Source: Bacillota bacterium (GTDB lineage Bacteria > Bacillota > Clostridia > Oscillospirales > Acutalibacteraceae). From it: a DNA stretch of 10,054 nucleotides. A program made the position numbers and the translations under genes. Each line of letters opens with the position of its first letter. Position 1 is the first letter of the stretch. Below, one piece after another: positions 1 through 7,717 of the stretch. The notes under the pieces were generated by a model that ran no database searches, had not been told where the DNA came from, and saw nothing but the letters and a program-made list of their open reading frames with translations. Where the stretch lies: the NCBI GenBank assembly GCA_029007015.1, contig JAQXHB010000023.1, forward strand, positions 1 to 10,054, read 5' to 3'.

Positions 1-481
1 CATCTCGCGTCTGTGCAATGACAACTCCCTTGCCGAGCGCCAGACCGTCGGCCTTGATGACCGTTGGGATAGGAGCGGTGTCGAGATATTTGAGCGCGCT
101 TTCCATGTCGCTGAACACCTCGTACTCAGCAGTCGGAATGCCGTACTTTTTCATCAACTGCTTTGAAAAGACCTTACTGCCCTCAATGATGGCCGCAGCC
201 TTGTTTGGGCCAAAGCAAGCAATCCCCTTCTCCTCCAGCGCATCGACACAGCCGAGCACCAGCGGATCATCGGGCGCAACAACAGCGTAATCTATTCCCT
301 CGCTGACTGCAAAATCGACAATTTTGTCAATCTCTTTCGCGCCTATGGGCACACATGTCGCATCAGCCGCAATGCCGCCGTTGCCGGGCAGTGCAAATAT
401 GTCGGTGACCGCTTTATTTTCCTTCAGTTTTTTAATTATGGCGTGCTCCCGTCCGCCGCCGCCAACTACTAAAATTTTCAT
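1..481 (-). CDS. purD: Phosphoribosylamine-glycine ligase (GAR synthetase), N-terminal part, cut by the window edge
   Basis: PurD joins phosphoribosylamine and glycine with ATP to give GAR, the second step of purine synthesis, in the cytosol. The 160 residues visible begin with the nucleotide-fold motif VVGGGGREHAI (residues 5-15). GPNKAAAIIEGSKVFSK (91-107) marks the entry to the ATP-grasp region, and ADGLALGKGV (144-153) is an ATP-grasp strand. The family is about 420 residues long, so roughly the last 260 lie beyond base 1. The ATG at 481-479 is preceded by GAGGA with 7 bases between, and lies 13 bases after the formyltransferase stop. The usual GPE-x-PL loop reads APDDPL here (69-74), probably a lineage variant and not a defect, since the reading frame and the other motifs are intact. 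The product is clear; what follows downstream is unknown. Confidence 0.95.
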   Translation of the reverse strand, partial: MKILVVGGGGREHAIIKKLKENKAVTDIFALPGNGGIAADATCVPIGAKEIDKIVDFAVSEGIDYAVVAPDDPLVLGCVDALEEKGIACFGPNKAAAIIEGSKVFSKQLMKKYGIPTAEYEVFSDMESALKYLDTAPIPTVIKADGLALGKGVVIAQTRD

Positions 482-494
482 TTTTCTGTCCTCA

Positions 495-1679
495 TCAATG
501 GTGGAACAAACGCATGCCTGTAAAGGCCATGGTCATGCCGTATTTGTTACAGCAGTCGATAACAGCGTCGTCGCGTATCGAACCGCCGGGCTCCGCAATG
601 TACTTGACGCCGCTGCGTTTGGCGCGCTCAATGTTGTCGCTGAACGGGAAAAACGCGTCAGAGCCGAGCGCCACGCCATCAATCGAGTTCAGATAGTCGC
701 GCGCCTCCTCGTCGGTGAGAGGCTCAGGGCGGCTGGTAAAGTACTTCTGCCAGTTGCCGTCGGCACAAACATCCTCCTCGTTTTTGTTGATGTATCCGTC
801 AATGACATTGTCGCGGTCGGGACGGCCGAGGCTGTCCTTAAACGGCAGTGCAAGCACCTTTTCATGCTGGCGCAGGAACCATGTGTCGGCCTTTGTTCCC
901 GCAAGGCGTGTGCAGTGAATACGCGACTGCTGACCTGCTCCGACGCCGATGGCCTGACCGTCGACGGCATAGCAAACCGAGTTGGACTGGGTATATTTGA
1001 GGGTAATGAGCGCGATGATAAGGTCGCGCACAGCGCTGTCGGGCATATCCTTGCTGTCGGTGACTATGTTGCTGAGCAGATCGCGGTCGATTTTGAAATT
1101 ATTGCGGCCCTGCTCAAATGTGATACCGTAGACCTGCTTGCGCTCGATGGCATCAGGCACATAGTCGGGGTCAATCTTTACAATATTATAACTGCCCTTG
1201 CGCTTTGATTTGAGTATCTCCAGCGCCTCCGGCTCATAACCCGGGGCGATGATGCCGTCGGACACCTCGCGCTTTATCAGAGTGGCTGTCGCAACATCGC
1301 ACACATCCGACAGAGCCACCCAGTCGCCAAATGAGCACATCCTGTCGGTGCCCCTTGCGCGGGCATATGCGCACGCCAGAGGCGAGTCATCCAGTCCCTC
1401 GATATCGTCGACAAAGCAGGCCTTTTTCAGTTTGTCTGAAAGAGGGATTCCGACAGCCGCAGAGGTGGGGCTGACATGCTTAAACGATGTGACAGCCGGC
1501 AGGCTGAGAGCCTCCTTGAGTTCGCGTACCAACTGCCAACTGTTGAAAGCATCGAGAAAGTTGATGTATCCGGGGCGGCCGTTGAGAATCTCTATCGGCA
1601 GTTGACTGCCGTCGTGCATGTATATCTTGGACGGCTTTTGGTTGGGGTTACAGCCGTACTTGAGTTCAAATTCTTTCAT
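495..1679 (-). CDS. purH: Stand-alone AICAR formyltransferase (C-terminal half of PurH as a separate protein)
   Basis: It transfers a formyl group from 10-formyl-tetrahydrofolate to AICAR (ZMP), giving FAICAR. In most bacteria this activity is fused behind an IMP cyclohydrolase domain in PurH (about 510-530 residues). Here the protein has 394 residues and starts straight into the transformylase fold with KYGCNPNQ (7-14). Lys67-His68 in SFKHVSPTSAA match the catalytic Lys-His pair. KYTQSNSVCY (228-237) carries the Asn of the active site, followed by VGAGQQSRIH (246-255). The C-terminus has FFPFSDNIERA (343-353), AEPGGSIRDD (362-371) and FTGMRLFHH. No MGS-like cyclohydrolase domain precedes it; that job is taken by the PurO-type gene two places upstream. 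AGGAG sits 6 bases before the ATG, directly after the purB stop (11-base gap). Two TGA codons stand in tandem at the end. Confidence 0.95.
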   Translation of the reverse strand: MKEFELKYGCNPNQKPSKIYMHDGSQLPIEILNGRPGYINFLDAFNSWQLVRELKEALSLPAVTSFKHVSPTSAAVGIPLSDKLKKACFVDDIEGLDDSPLACAYARARGTDRMCSFGDWVALSDVCDVATATLIKREVSDGIIAPGYEPEALEILKSKRKGSYNIVKIDPDYVPDAIERKQVYGITFEQGRNNFKIDRDLLSNIVTDSKDMPDSAVRDLIIALITLKYTQSNSVCYAVDGQAIGVGAGQQSRIHCTRLAGTKADTWFLRQHEKVLALPFKDSLGRPDRDNVIDGYINKNEEDVCADGNWQKYFTSRPEPLTDEEARDYLNSIDGVALGSDAFFPFSDNIERAKRSGVKYIAEPGGSIRDDAVIDCCNKYGMTMAFTGMRLFHH

Positions 1680-1690
1680 TTTACGCTCCT

Positions 1691-3124
1691 TTATATGGTC
1701 AGTTCTGCTTTGACTTCTTCATCCAAATACTTGTTGATAATCGGATTGGCCACATTCTCAATAAACCGTTCAACCTGCGATACACTGCGGCCGATGTACT
1801 TCATCGGGTCGAGTTGCTCAAGTATCTCCTCTTTGCTCAGAGGGATACGCTCGTCGGCGGCAATACGGTCGATGAGGTCGTTTTGTCCACCCTCCAACTT
1901 GACCTTCGCGGCTGCTGCGTGGGAGTGCACGCGTATAATCTCGTGCAGTTGCTGACGGTCACCGCCGCGCTTGACCGACTCCATCATGATATTCTCGGTG
2001 GCCATGAAGGGCAATTTGTCCATAACGCGTCTGTTGACGACCTTTTCATACACAACCAATCCCGAGGTGACATTGATGTAAATATTGAGTATGGCATCGA
2101 CAGCCAGGAAAGCCTCTGCAACGGCAATGCGTTTGTTGGCGCTGTCATCGAGGGTTCTCTCGAACCACTGAGTAGCGGCCGTCATGGCGGGGTTGAGTGC
2201 GTCGTTGATGACATATCGTGCCAGAGCCGAAATGCGCTCGCACCGCATGGGGTTGCGCTTGTACGGCATGGCCGATGAGCCAATCTGCGTTTTCTCAAAC
2301 GGCTCCTCCACTTCCTCAAACGACTGAAGTATCCTCAGGTCGTTGGCAAACTTGTACGCGCTCTGGGCAAAGCCTGACAAAACGCCGAGGAAATAGGCGT
2401 CGGTCTTTCGCGAATATGTCTGACCGGACACCGGAACACATGCATCAAAGCCCATTTCATCGGCAATGAGCTGCTCAAGGCGCTCGACCTTTTTCTCGTC
2501 GCCGCCGAACAGTTCCATGAAACTGGCCTGAGTGCCGGTGGTACCCTTGGAGCCGAGCAACTTGAGGTTGCTGAGTTGAAACTCCATATTTTCAATGTCG
2601 CAGGCCAGTTCATTCATCCACAGTGTTGCGCGTTTGCCGACGGTAGTCAACTGCGCCGGCTGAAGGTGGGTATACGCAAGACACGGCATTGCCTTGTACT
2701 GCTCGGCAAAGTCGGACAGATTTTTCATCACCTGCGCCGCCTTTTTGATGACAATCTTTGCCGCCTCGCGCATGATGATGACATCGGTGTTGTCACCGAC
2801 ATAGCAACTGGTCGCGCCCAGATGAATTATCGGCTCAGCCGTCGGGCACTGCACGCCGTAGGCATAGACATGACTCATTACATCATGGCGGACAACGCGC
2901 TCGCGCTGTTCGGCCACATCGTAGTTGATGTCATCCTTAAACGCTTCCATCTCTGCAATCTGCATATCAGATATGTCCAGACCGAGCGCCTTTTCAGCCT
3001 TGGCAAGGGCAATCCACAGCCTGCGCCATGTCCTGAATTTGAAATTCTCCGAAAAAACTGCCTGCATCTCCTTGCTGGCATATCGTGTGGACAGCGGTGA
3101 GATATATCCGTCTTTGTTCTGCAT
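1691..3124 (-). CDS. purB: Adenylosuccinate lyase
   Basis: PurB removes fumarate twice in purine metabolism: from SAICAR to give AICAR, and from adenylosuccinate to give AMP. The 477-residue protein shows the fumarase/aspartase superfamily signature GSSAMPYKRNP (282-292), whose serine is the catalytic base region. THLQPAQ (152-158) carries the catalytic His, and HLGATS is at 101-106. The length and sequence are closer to the longer lyases (as in animals, about 480) than to the roughly 430-residue Bacillus type; this is judged from memory, not alignment. The start is the ATG at 3124-3122, with GAGGAG 8 bases upstream. The preceding IMP cyclohydrolase gene ends 12 bases earlier. The gene sits just before the transformylase, so the SAICAR-to-AICAR and AICAR-to-FAICAR steps are encoded side by side. 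Confidence 0.97.
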   Translation of the reverse strand: MQNKDGYISPLSTRYASKEMQAVFSENFKFRTWRRLWIALAKAEKALGLDISDMQIAEMEAFKDDINYDVAEQRERVVRHDVMSHVYAYGVQCPTAEPIIHLGATSCYVGDNTDVIIMREAAKIVIKKAAQVMKNLSDFAEQYKAMPCLAYTHLQPAQLTTVGKRATLWMNELACDIENMEFQLSNLKLLGSKGTTGTQASFMELFGGDEKKVERLEQLIADEMGFDACVPVSGQTYSRKTDAYFLGVLSGFAQSAYKFANDLRILQSFEEVEEPFEKTQIGSSAMPYKRNPMRCERISALARYVINDALNPAMTAATQWFERTLDDSANKRIAVAEAFLAVDAILNIYINVTSGLVVYEKVVNRRVMDKLPFMATENIMMESVKRGGDRQQLHEIIRVHSHAAAAKVKLEGGQNDLIDRIAADERIPLSKEEILEQLDPMKYIGRSVSQVERFIENVANPIINKYLDEEVKAELTI

Positions 3125-3136
3125 AGTTACTTCTCC

Positions 3137-3856
3137 TCAGCGGTTTTTATTTATCAGGCGGTTGTCCTCCGCCAAAGTTTCAAGGTCGGTGTACCTGACA
3201 TAGAGCGAGATTTTGTTGTTCTCGTCGAGTGCATTCCACAGAGGATCTGTAAACTCATCAATATCGTTAGGAATGGCCACGCGCTCGGGCTCACCCTGGA
3301 ATGTCGGGATGGGGTTGCCGTCGCAGACATAGGTGTGAATGAAGTGGCCGACGCCGGCAAGCGCCGCATAAGAGTAGGTGTAGCGGTTGCAGGCAGTGCC
3401 GGCGCTGTCAGCGCTCTTTAATATGCTCATCTCGTACGAAAAATCGCCGTCGGCAAAATCAAGCATGCCGCTTATGCGCGGGGTGAAATTGGGTGCATCC
3501 GGCTCAAACTCGCGCGTCTTGAGGGCGCCGGCAAAACTGCCGCCAAGGGCGAGCGCGTTATATACCGTGTCGGTCTGGTCACCGTTTGTGACAATCAGTT
3601 TGCTTTTGTACTTTCTCATAGCAGCATAAATGATGAGGCTCGGGTCCTCAACCTTGCTTGCATCAAACGGCTCGGTAAACAACGCGCCGTCACGCTCAGC
3701 AAAGACGCGATTGCGACTGTTGGCGCTCCTGCCCATGATGAAGTAGGCTGTGCACGCCTTGCGGCCGTCCTGTGTCTTGCCGATGACAATACCGCGGCCG
3801 ACATATGAGTTGCCGCGTATGAGTTCATCAATGCTGTTAACATTATATATATCCAT
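3137..3856 (-). CDS. purO: IMP cyclohydrolase, PurO-like (archaeal-type family)
   Basis: Predicted to close the ring of FAICAR to IMP, the last step of de novo purine synthesis. The 239-residue protein does not resemble the N-terminal domain of PurH. It resembles the PurO-like IMP cyclohydrolase family, first known from methanogens and also found in Clostridia. Visible landmarks are YVGRGIVIGKTQDG (18-31), MGRSANSRNRVF (41-52), TNGDQTDTVY (90-99), EPDAPNFTPRISG (118-130) and CDGNPIPTFQGEP (178-190). An upstream in-frame extension to 3928 is open but would overlap purN heavily. ATG 3856-3854 is chosen because GGAGG lies 7 bases before it; the in-frame ATG at 3862 has only 1 base of spacing. 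It starts 2 bases after the purN stop. With a stand-alone transformylase in the same operon, the pair would replace bifunctional PurH. Confidence 0.88.
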   Translation of the reverse strand: MDIYNVNSIDELIRGNSYVGRGIVIGKTQDGRKACTAYFIMGRSANSRNRVFAERDGALFTEPFDASKVEDPSLIIYAAMRKYKSKLIVTNGDQTDTVYNALALGGSFAGALKTREFEPDAPNFTPRISGMLDFADGDFSYEMSILKSADSAGTACNRYTYSYAALAGVGHFIHTYVCDGNPIPTFQGEPERVAIPNDIDEFTDPLWNALDENNKISLYVRYTDLETLAEDNRLINKNR

Positions 3857-3858
3857 TA

Positions 3859-4482
3859 TCATACCTCCAAGTTTGCGTCCAAAATTTCGCGGCTGATTTT
3901 CTCGACCGATTTTGGCAGTATTTGCCACTCGGCCAGCCGCATAACCCGCTTCTGAAGTGTTTCGGGCGTGTCATCATCGCGCACCGATACCGCCTTTTGC
4001 ATAATAATCTCGCCGCCGTCAGGTATCTCATTGACAAAGTGTACGGTTGCTCCCGTCACCTTGACCCCCTTTGCGAGGGCGGCCTCGTGTACTTTGAGAC
4101 CATAGTAGCCCTGACCGCAAAAGGACGGGATGAGCGACGGATGCACATTTATGATGCGGCGCTCAAACAGGCGCGTAAACCTTTCGCTCAATATGCTCAT
4201 AAATCCTGCCAGCACGATAAGGTCAATGCCGTTGTCGGTGATGAGGTCGGCAATTTTTTGCTCAAACTCATCGGCGCTCGCGCACTCTTTGCGCCGCACC
4301 ACGGCCGATTTTATGCCGGCTTTTTCAGCCCGCACAAGGGCATAAGCGCCGGGATTGTTGGATATCACCAAACTGACAGTGCCGCTAAAGATGATGCCTT
4401 TTTTCTCGGCGTCAATAAGCGCCTGCAAATTGGTGCCGCCGCCTGATACGAGCACCGCAATTTTTGCCTTTGATTTATTCAT
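3859..4482 (-). CDS. purN: GAR formyltransferase (10-formyl-THF dependent)
   Basis: PurN formylates GAR to FGAR using 10-formyl-tetrahydrofolate, the third purine step. The 207-residue protein fits the family. VSGGGTNLQALID (12-24) is the phosphate-binding loop. INVHPSLIPS (111-120) gives Asn112 and His114, equivalent to the catalytic Asn106/His108 of E. coli PurN. Asp155 in IPDGG corresponds to the catalytic Asp144. The frame is open upstream to 4566, but the ATG at 4482-4480 is the right start: the conserved first strand KIAVLVSGGG follows at once, GAGGG lies 8 bases before it, and the longer form would overlap purM. The gap to the purM stop is 22 bases. It is one of two folate-consuming enzymes in this operon, which fits control by a folate-stress alarmone. 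Confidence 0.96.
   Translation of the reverse strand: MNKSKAKIAVLVSGGGTNLQALIDAEKKGIIFSGTVSLVISNNPGAYALVRAEKAGIKSAVVRRKECASADEFEQKIADLITDNGIDLIVLAGFMSILSERFTRLFERRIINVHPSLIPSFCGQGYYGLKVHEAALAKGVKVTGATVHFVNEIPDGGEIIMQKAVSVRDDDTPETLQKRVMRLAEWQILPKSVEKISREILDANLEV
3864..3868 (-). promoter_or_regulatory. Ribosome binding site deciding the purO start
   Basis: GGAGG on the minus strand lies within the last codons of purN. The downstream ATG at 3856 is 7 bases away, while the nearer in-frame ATG at 3862 leaves only 1 base. This favours the shorter start and a protein beginning MDIYNVNSIDEL. The site overlaps the end of purN, so both genes are probably translated together. Confidence 0.8.
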
Positions 4483-4504
4483 CTGTCCGTCCCTCAAGGT
4501 CACA

Positions 4505-5542
4505 TCAGACAATCTCAATTTTTTGCTCGCCGCTGACCACGCTGCCGATGATGTACGGTTGCTCACCGCAGTCGGACAGAATGTTCAGCGCCTTGTCCGC
4601 GTCATCGGCAGACACGACAACGCTCATGCCGACGCCCATGTTGAAGGTGTTGAACATGTCGCGCTCGCTTATTCCGCCGCGCTCGGCAATAAGGTCGAAT
4701 ATGGGCAGTACGCGTACGGCACTGCGCTCGATACGGGCGCACAGACCGTCGGGGATGCTGCGCGGAATATTCTCATAAAATCCGCCGCCGGTGATATGGG
4801 AAATGCCCTTAACCTTGACCTGTTCGGTCAAAGCCAGTATCGGCTTTACATAAATCTTGGTCGGTGTCAAAAGGGTCTCGCCAATCGAGCGGCCGCCAAG
4901 ACGCTCAAGGGGCGTCTTGATGTCGCTGTTTTCGACATCGAACACCTTTCTGACCAGCGAAAAGCCGTTTGAGTGAACACCCGACGACGGCAGAGCGATT
5001 ATGACATCGCCGGCAGTCATCTGCTTGTTGTCGATAATTTTTGACTTGTCAACCACACCGGTGCAGTAACCGGCCAGGTCATATTCGTCCACCGGATAAA
5101 ATCCCGGCATCTCAGCCGTCTCGCCGCCGATAAGGGCCGCGCCCGACTGAACACATCCGTCGCAAACACCCTTTACGATGTCAGCGATACGCTCGGGAAT
5201 ATTTTTGCTGCACGCAATATAGTCAAGGAAGAAAAGCGGTTTTGCGCCGCAGCAGATGATATCGTTGACGCACATTGCAACACAGTCAATGCCGACCGTG
5301 TCATGCCTGTCCATCAAAAAAGCCAGTTTCAGTTTAGTGCCGACGCCGTCTGTGCCACTGACCAACACGGGGCGGGTAATGCCCTCTAAATCAAGTTCAA
5401 AAAGACCGCCGAAACCGCCCACATCGGAGCAAACGCCCTCGGTCAGGGTGGCCGCAATGTGCTTTTTCATCAGTTCAACCGCGCGATATCCGGCGGTAAT
5501 ATCCACTCCGGCCTCGGCGTAACTCTTGCTAAAACTGTTCAT
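4505..5542 (-). CDS. purM: AIR synthetase (phosphoribosylformylglycinamidine cyclo-ligase)
   Basis: PurM uses ATP to cyclise FGAM to AIR, the fifth step. The 345-residue length is typical of the family. Motifs in order are SYAEAGVDITAG (7-18), VSGTDGVGTKLKLA (61-74), MCVNDIICCGAKPLFFLDY (90-108), LIGGETAEMPGFY (137-149), LPSSGVHSNGFSL (184-196), HITGGGFYENIPR (249-261) and FNTFNMGVGM (297-306). The frame runs open far into purF, but the conserved N-terminus MNSFSKSYAEAG and an AGGAG inside the last purF codons fix the start at ATG 5542-5540. The purF TGA and this ATG are separated by one base, so translation is probably coupled. Confidence 0.97.
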   Translation of the reverse strand: MNSFSKSYAEAGVDITAGYRAVELMKKHIAATLTEGVCSDVGGFGGLFELDLEGITRPVLVSGTDGVGTKLKLAFLMDRHDTVGIDCVAMCVNDIICCGAKPLFFLDYIACSKNIPERIADIVKGVCDGCVQSGAALIGGETAEMPGFYPVDEYDLAGYCTGVVDKSKIIDNKQMTAGDVIIALPSSGVHSNGFSLVRKVFDVENSDIKTPLERLGGRSIGETLLTPTKIYVKPILALTEQVKVKGISHITGGGFYENIPRSIPDGLCARIERSAVRVLPIFDLIAERGGISERDMFNTFNMGVGMSVVVSADDADKALNILSDCGEQPYIIGSVVSGEQKIEIV

Positions 5543-5543
5543 T

Positions 5544-6980
5544 TCATTCTTCTCCTCGTTCAGAAATTTTGCACTCGAAACGGTTTTTGTGCACTTTGGT
5601 GGGCACCTCTGTCGGGTATTGACCGCCGAAGCAAGCGGTGCAGTAGCCGCAGCCGTCGCCGCAGTTGGCAATGCGCTCAACATTTTCGGTGCTCAAATAG
5701 CCCAGCGAATCGGCGCCAATCATCTCGGCAATTTGCTCCACAGTGTGACTGCAGGCAACCAGATTGTCGCGCGAATCGATATCGGTGCCGTAATAGCACG
5801 GATTGATAAAGGGCGGCGAAGATACGCGCATATGCACCTCAGTGGCGCCGGCGTCACGCAGTAACTTTACAATTCGCCCGCAGGTGGTACCGCGAACTAT
5901 CGAATCGTCAATCATAACCACCCTCTTGCCGCGGACAACGCTGGATATGGGGTTCAGTTTAATCCTGACTCCGTCCTCGCGCTGGCTCTGACCGGGGGAA
6001 ATGAATGTGCGTCCGATATACTTATTCTTGATAAACCCAATGCCGTACGGAATGCCCGATGCGCGCGAATAGCCTATTGCGGCATCAATGCCGGAGTCGG
6101 GCACGCCGATAACGATATCGGCATCGACCGGGTGCTCCTGTGCCAGAAATTCGCCGGCGCGTATGCGGCTGTCGTGCACCAAACAGCCGTCAATCAATGA
6201 GTCGGGACGGGCAAAATATATGTACTCAAACACGCACAGCGACTTTTGAGCCTTGCCGCAGTGGGTGGTGATTGACTTGACGCCGTCCTTTGTAAAGACC
6301 AGTATCTCGCCCGGTTTAACATCGCGTATAAACCGAGCGCCGACGGCATCGAGTGCGCAACTCTCAGACGCGACAACATAACTGCCGTCCTTTTTCTGTC
6401 CGTAACACAGCGGGCGGAAGCCGTTTGCGTCCCTGACTGCGAGCAGTTTTGACGGCGACATGATGACCAGCGAATAGGCGCCCTTTATGCGGCCCATAGC
6501 CCGCTCAACCGCCTGCTCGATAGAAGCCGAGGTCAGCCGCTCCTTGGTTATGATATACGATATAACTTCGGTGTCGCTGGTAGTGTGAAAGATGGAGCCC
6601 TCCATCTCCAACTCCGAGCGCAGTTCATATGAATTAACGAGGTTGCCGTTGTGCGCCAGCGCCATGTGGCCCTTGCTGTGATTGACCACAATGGGCTGAG
6701 CATTCAGACGGCCGCCGCCGCCGGTAGTGCCGTATCTGACATGTCCGACAGCCATGTTGCCCTCACCGAGTTTGTCCAGCACATCCTTTGTAAAAACATC
6801 GTTGACAAGACCGACATCCTTGTAGTCGCGGAAAATGCCGTCATCGCATACCACAATGCCGCAACTCTCCTGCCCTCTGTGCTGCAGGGCAAACAAGCCG
6901 TAGTACGCGTCCGATGCGACATCGGAGACCGAATTTGAGAATGTGCCGAACACGCCGCACTCTTCCCTGAGTTTAGTCAT
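5544..6980 (-). CDS. purF: Glutamine PRPP amidotransferase, Fe-S type with N-terminal propeptide
   Basis: PurF makes phosphoribosylamine from PRPP and glutamine, the committed step of purine synthesis and the usual site of feedback inhibition by AMP/GMP. The protein has 478 residues. A 7-residue propeptide (MTKLREE) precedes Cys8 of CGVFG, the glutaminase nucleophile, as in the self-processed Bacillus enzyme. The N-terminal Ntn-hydrolase domain includes ALQHRGQES (31-39), VGHVRYGTTG (78-87) and AHNGNLVN (109-116). The C-terminal PRTase domain carries the PRPP motif VVMIDDSIVRGTT (354-366). Cys249, Cys395, Cys447 and Cys450 match the [4Fe-4S] ligands of B. subtilis PurF (first-to-second spacing of 146 is the same), so an oxygen-sensitive cluster is expected. 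ATG 6980 follows GGAGG by 5 bases; a TTG at 6992 in frame has no such support. The start overlaps the purC end by 8 bases (ATGACTAA). Confidence 0.98.
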   Translation of the reverse strand: MTKLREECGVFGTFSNSVSDVASDAYYGLFALQHRGQESCGIVVCDDGIFRDYKDVGLVNDVFTKDVLDKLGEGNMAVGHVRYGTTGGGGRLNAQPIVVNHSKGHMALAHNGNLVNSYELRSELEMEGSIFHTTSDTEVISYIITKERLTSASIEQAVERAMGRIKGAYSLVIMSPSKLLAVRDANGFRPLCYGQKKDGSYVVASESCALDAVGARFIRDVKPGEILVFTKDGVKSITTHCGKAQKSLCVFEYIYFARPDSLIDGCLVHDSRIRAGEFLAQEHPVDADIVIGVPDSGIDAAIGYSRASGIPYGIGFIKNKYIGRTFISPGQSQREDGVRIKLNPISSVVRGKRVVMIDDSIVRGTTCGRIVKLLRDAGATEVHMRVSSPPFINPCYYGTDIDSRDNLVACSHTVEQIAEMIGADSLGYLSTENVERIANCGDGCGYCTACFGGQYPTEVPTKVHKNRFECKISERGEE

Positions 6981-7692
6981 TGTTGCCTCCAAACACGCGG
7001 TTCATCATTTCAATATAAGCATCCTCAACATTGCCGAGGTCTCTGCGGAAACGGTCTTTGTCCAGTTTCTCATGTGTGTCGCTGTCCCAGAAGCGGCAGG
7101 TGTCGGGCGATATCTCATCGGCCAGAACGATGGTGCCGTCTGACAGTCGTCCGAACTCCAATTTGAAGTCGACCAAATCGACATTGAGTTTCTTAAAGTA
7201 AACCTTCATGACCTCGTTAACTTTGAAAGCCATCTTCTTGATGGTTTCAATCTCTGCCTTGGTGGCGAGGCCGAGTGCCAGTGCGTGATAACTGTTGATG
7301 AGCGGGTCTCCCAGTTCATCGTTCTTGTACGAAAATTCGATGGTCGGCTCGTCAAAGACTATGCCCTCCTCTACGCCGTAACGCTTGGCAAAGGAGCCGG
7401 CCGAAATGTTGCGTATAATTACCTCAAGCGGAACGATAGAAACCTTTTTAACCAGGGTCTCGCGCTCAGACAACTCCTCTACAAAATGGGTGGGTACACC
7501 CTCTTTTTCAAGCAGTTGCATCATGTAGTTGGTCATGCGGTTGTTGATGGCGCCCTTGCCGGTGATAGTGCCCTTTTTCAGGCCGTTGAAAGCAGTAGCG
7601 TCATCCTTGTAGTCAACCAGCAAAACTTCGGGCTCATCGGTGGCGTAAACCCTCTTAGCCTTGCCCTCGTACAACATTTCTTTTTTTTCCAT
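6973..7692 (-). CDS. purC: SAICAR synthetase
   Basis: PurC couples CAIR with aspartate using ATP, giving SAICAR. The 239 residues match the usual bacterial length (about 235-240). Family motifs are LYEGKAKRVY (7-16), PLEVIIRNISAGS (88-100), which contains the conserved R-N-x-x-A-G-S segment, LVDFKLEFG (173-181) and LADEISPDTCRFWD (190-203). The start ATG at 7692 has a strong AAGGAGG site 8 bases upstream within the 25-base gap after purE. It lies between purE and purF, as in many Firmicutes purECF clusters, and makes the substrate that PurB, encoded downstream, cleaves. Confidence 0.98.
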   Translation of the reverse strand: MEKKEMLYEGKAKRVYATDEPEVLLVDYKDDATAFNGLKKGTITGKGAINNRMTNYMMQLLEKEGVPTHFVEELSERETLVKKVSIVPLEVIIRNISAGSFAKRYGVEEGIVFDEPTIEFSYKNDELGDPLINSYHALALGLATKAEIETIKKMAFKVNEVMKVYFKKLNVDLVDFKLEFGRLSDGTIVLADEISPDTCRFWDSDTHEKLDKDRFRRDLGNVEDAYIEMMNRVFGGNND

Positions 7693-7717
7693 CGTTTTAT
7701 CCTCCTTAAATTATATA

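Noticed and set aside
324..1208. A 294-codon open frame on the plus strand opposite the formyltransferase gene
   Set aside because: It is antisense to a gene with full catalytic motifs, has no ribosome binding site or recognisable domain, and looks like a codon-bias shadow. The same holds for the other plus-strand frames over 100 codons, such as 3922-4446, 4355-4972 and 8895-9545.
5543..5683. An N-terminal extension of purM into purF (47 extra codons)
   Set aside because: The extension lies out of frame within the PurF Fe-S region, is low-complexity, and lacks a ribosome binding site. The conserved PurM N-terminus begins at 5542 with AGGAG ahead of it.
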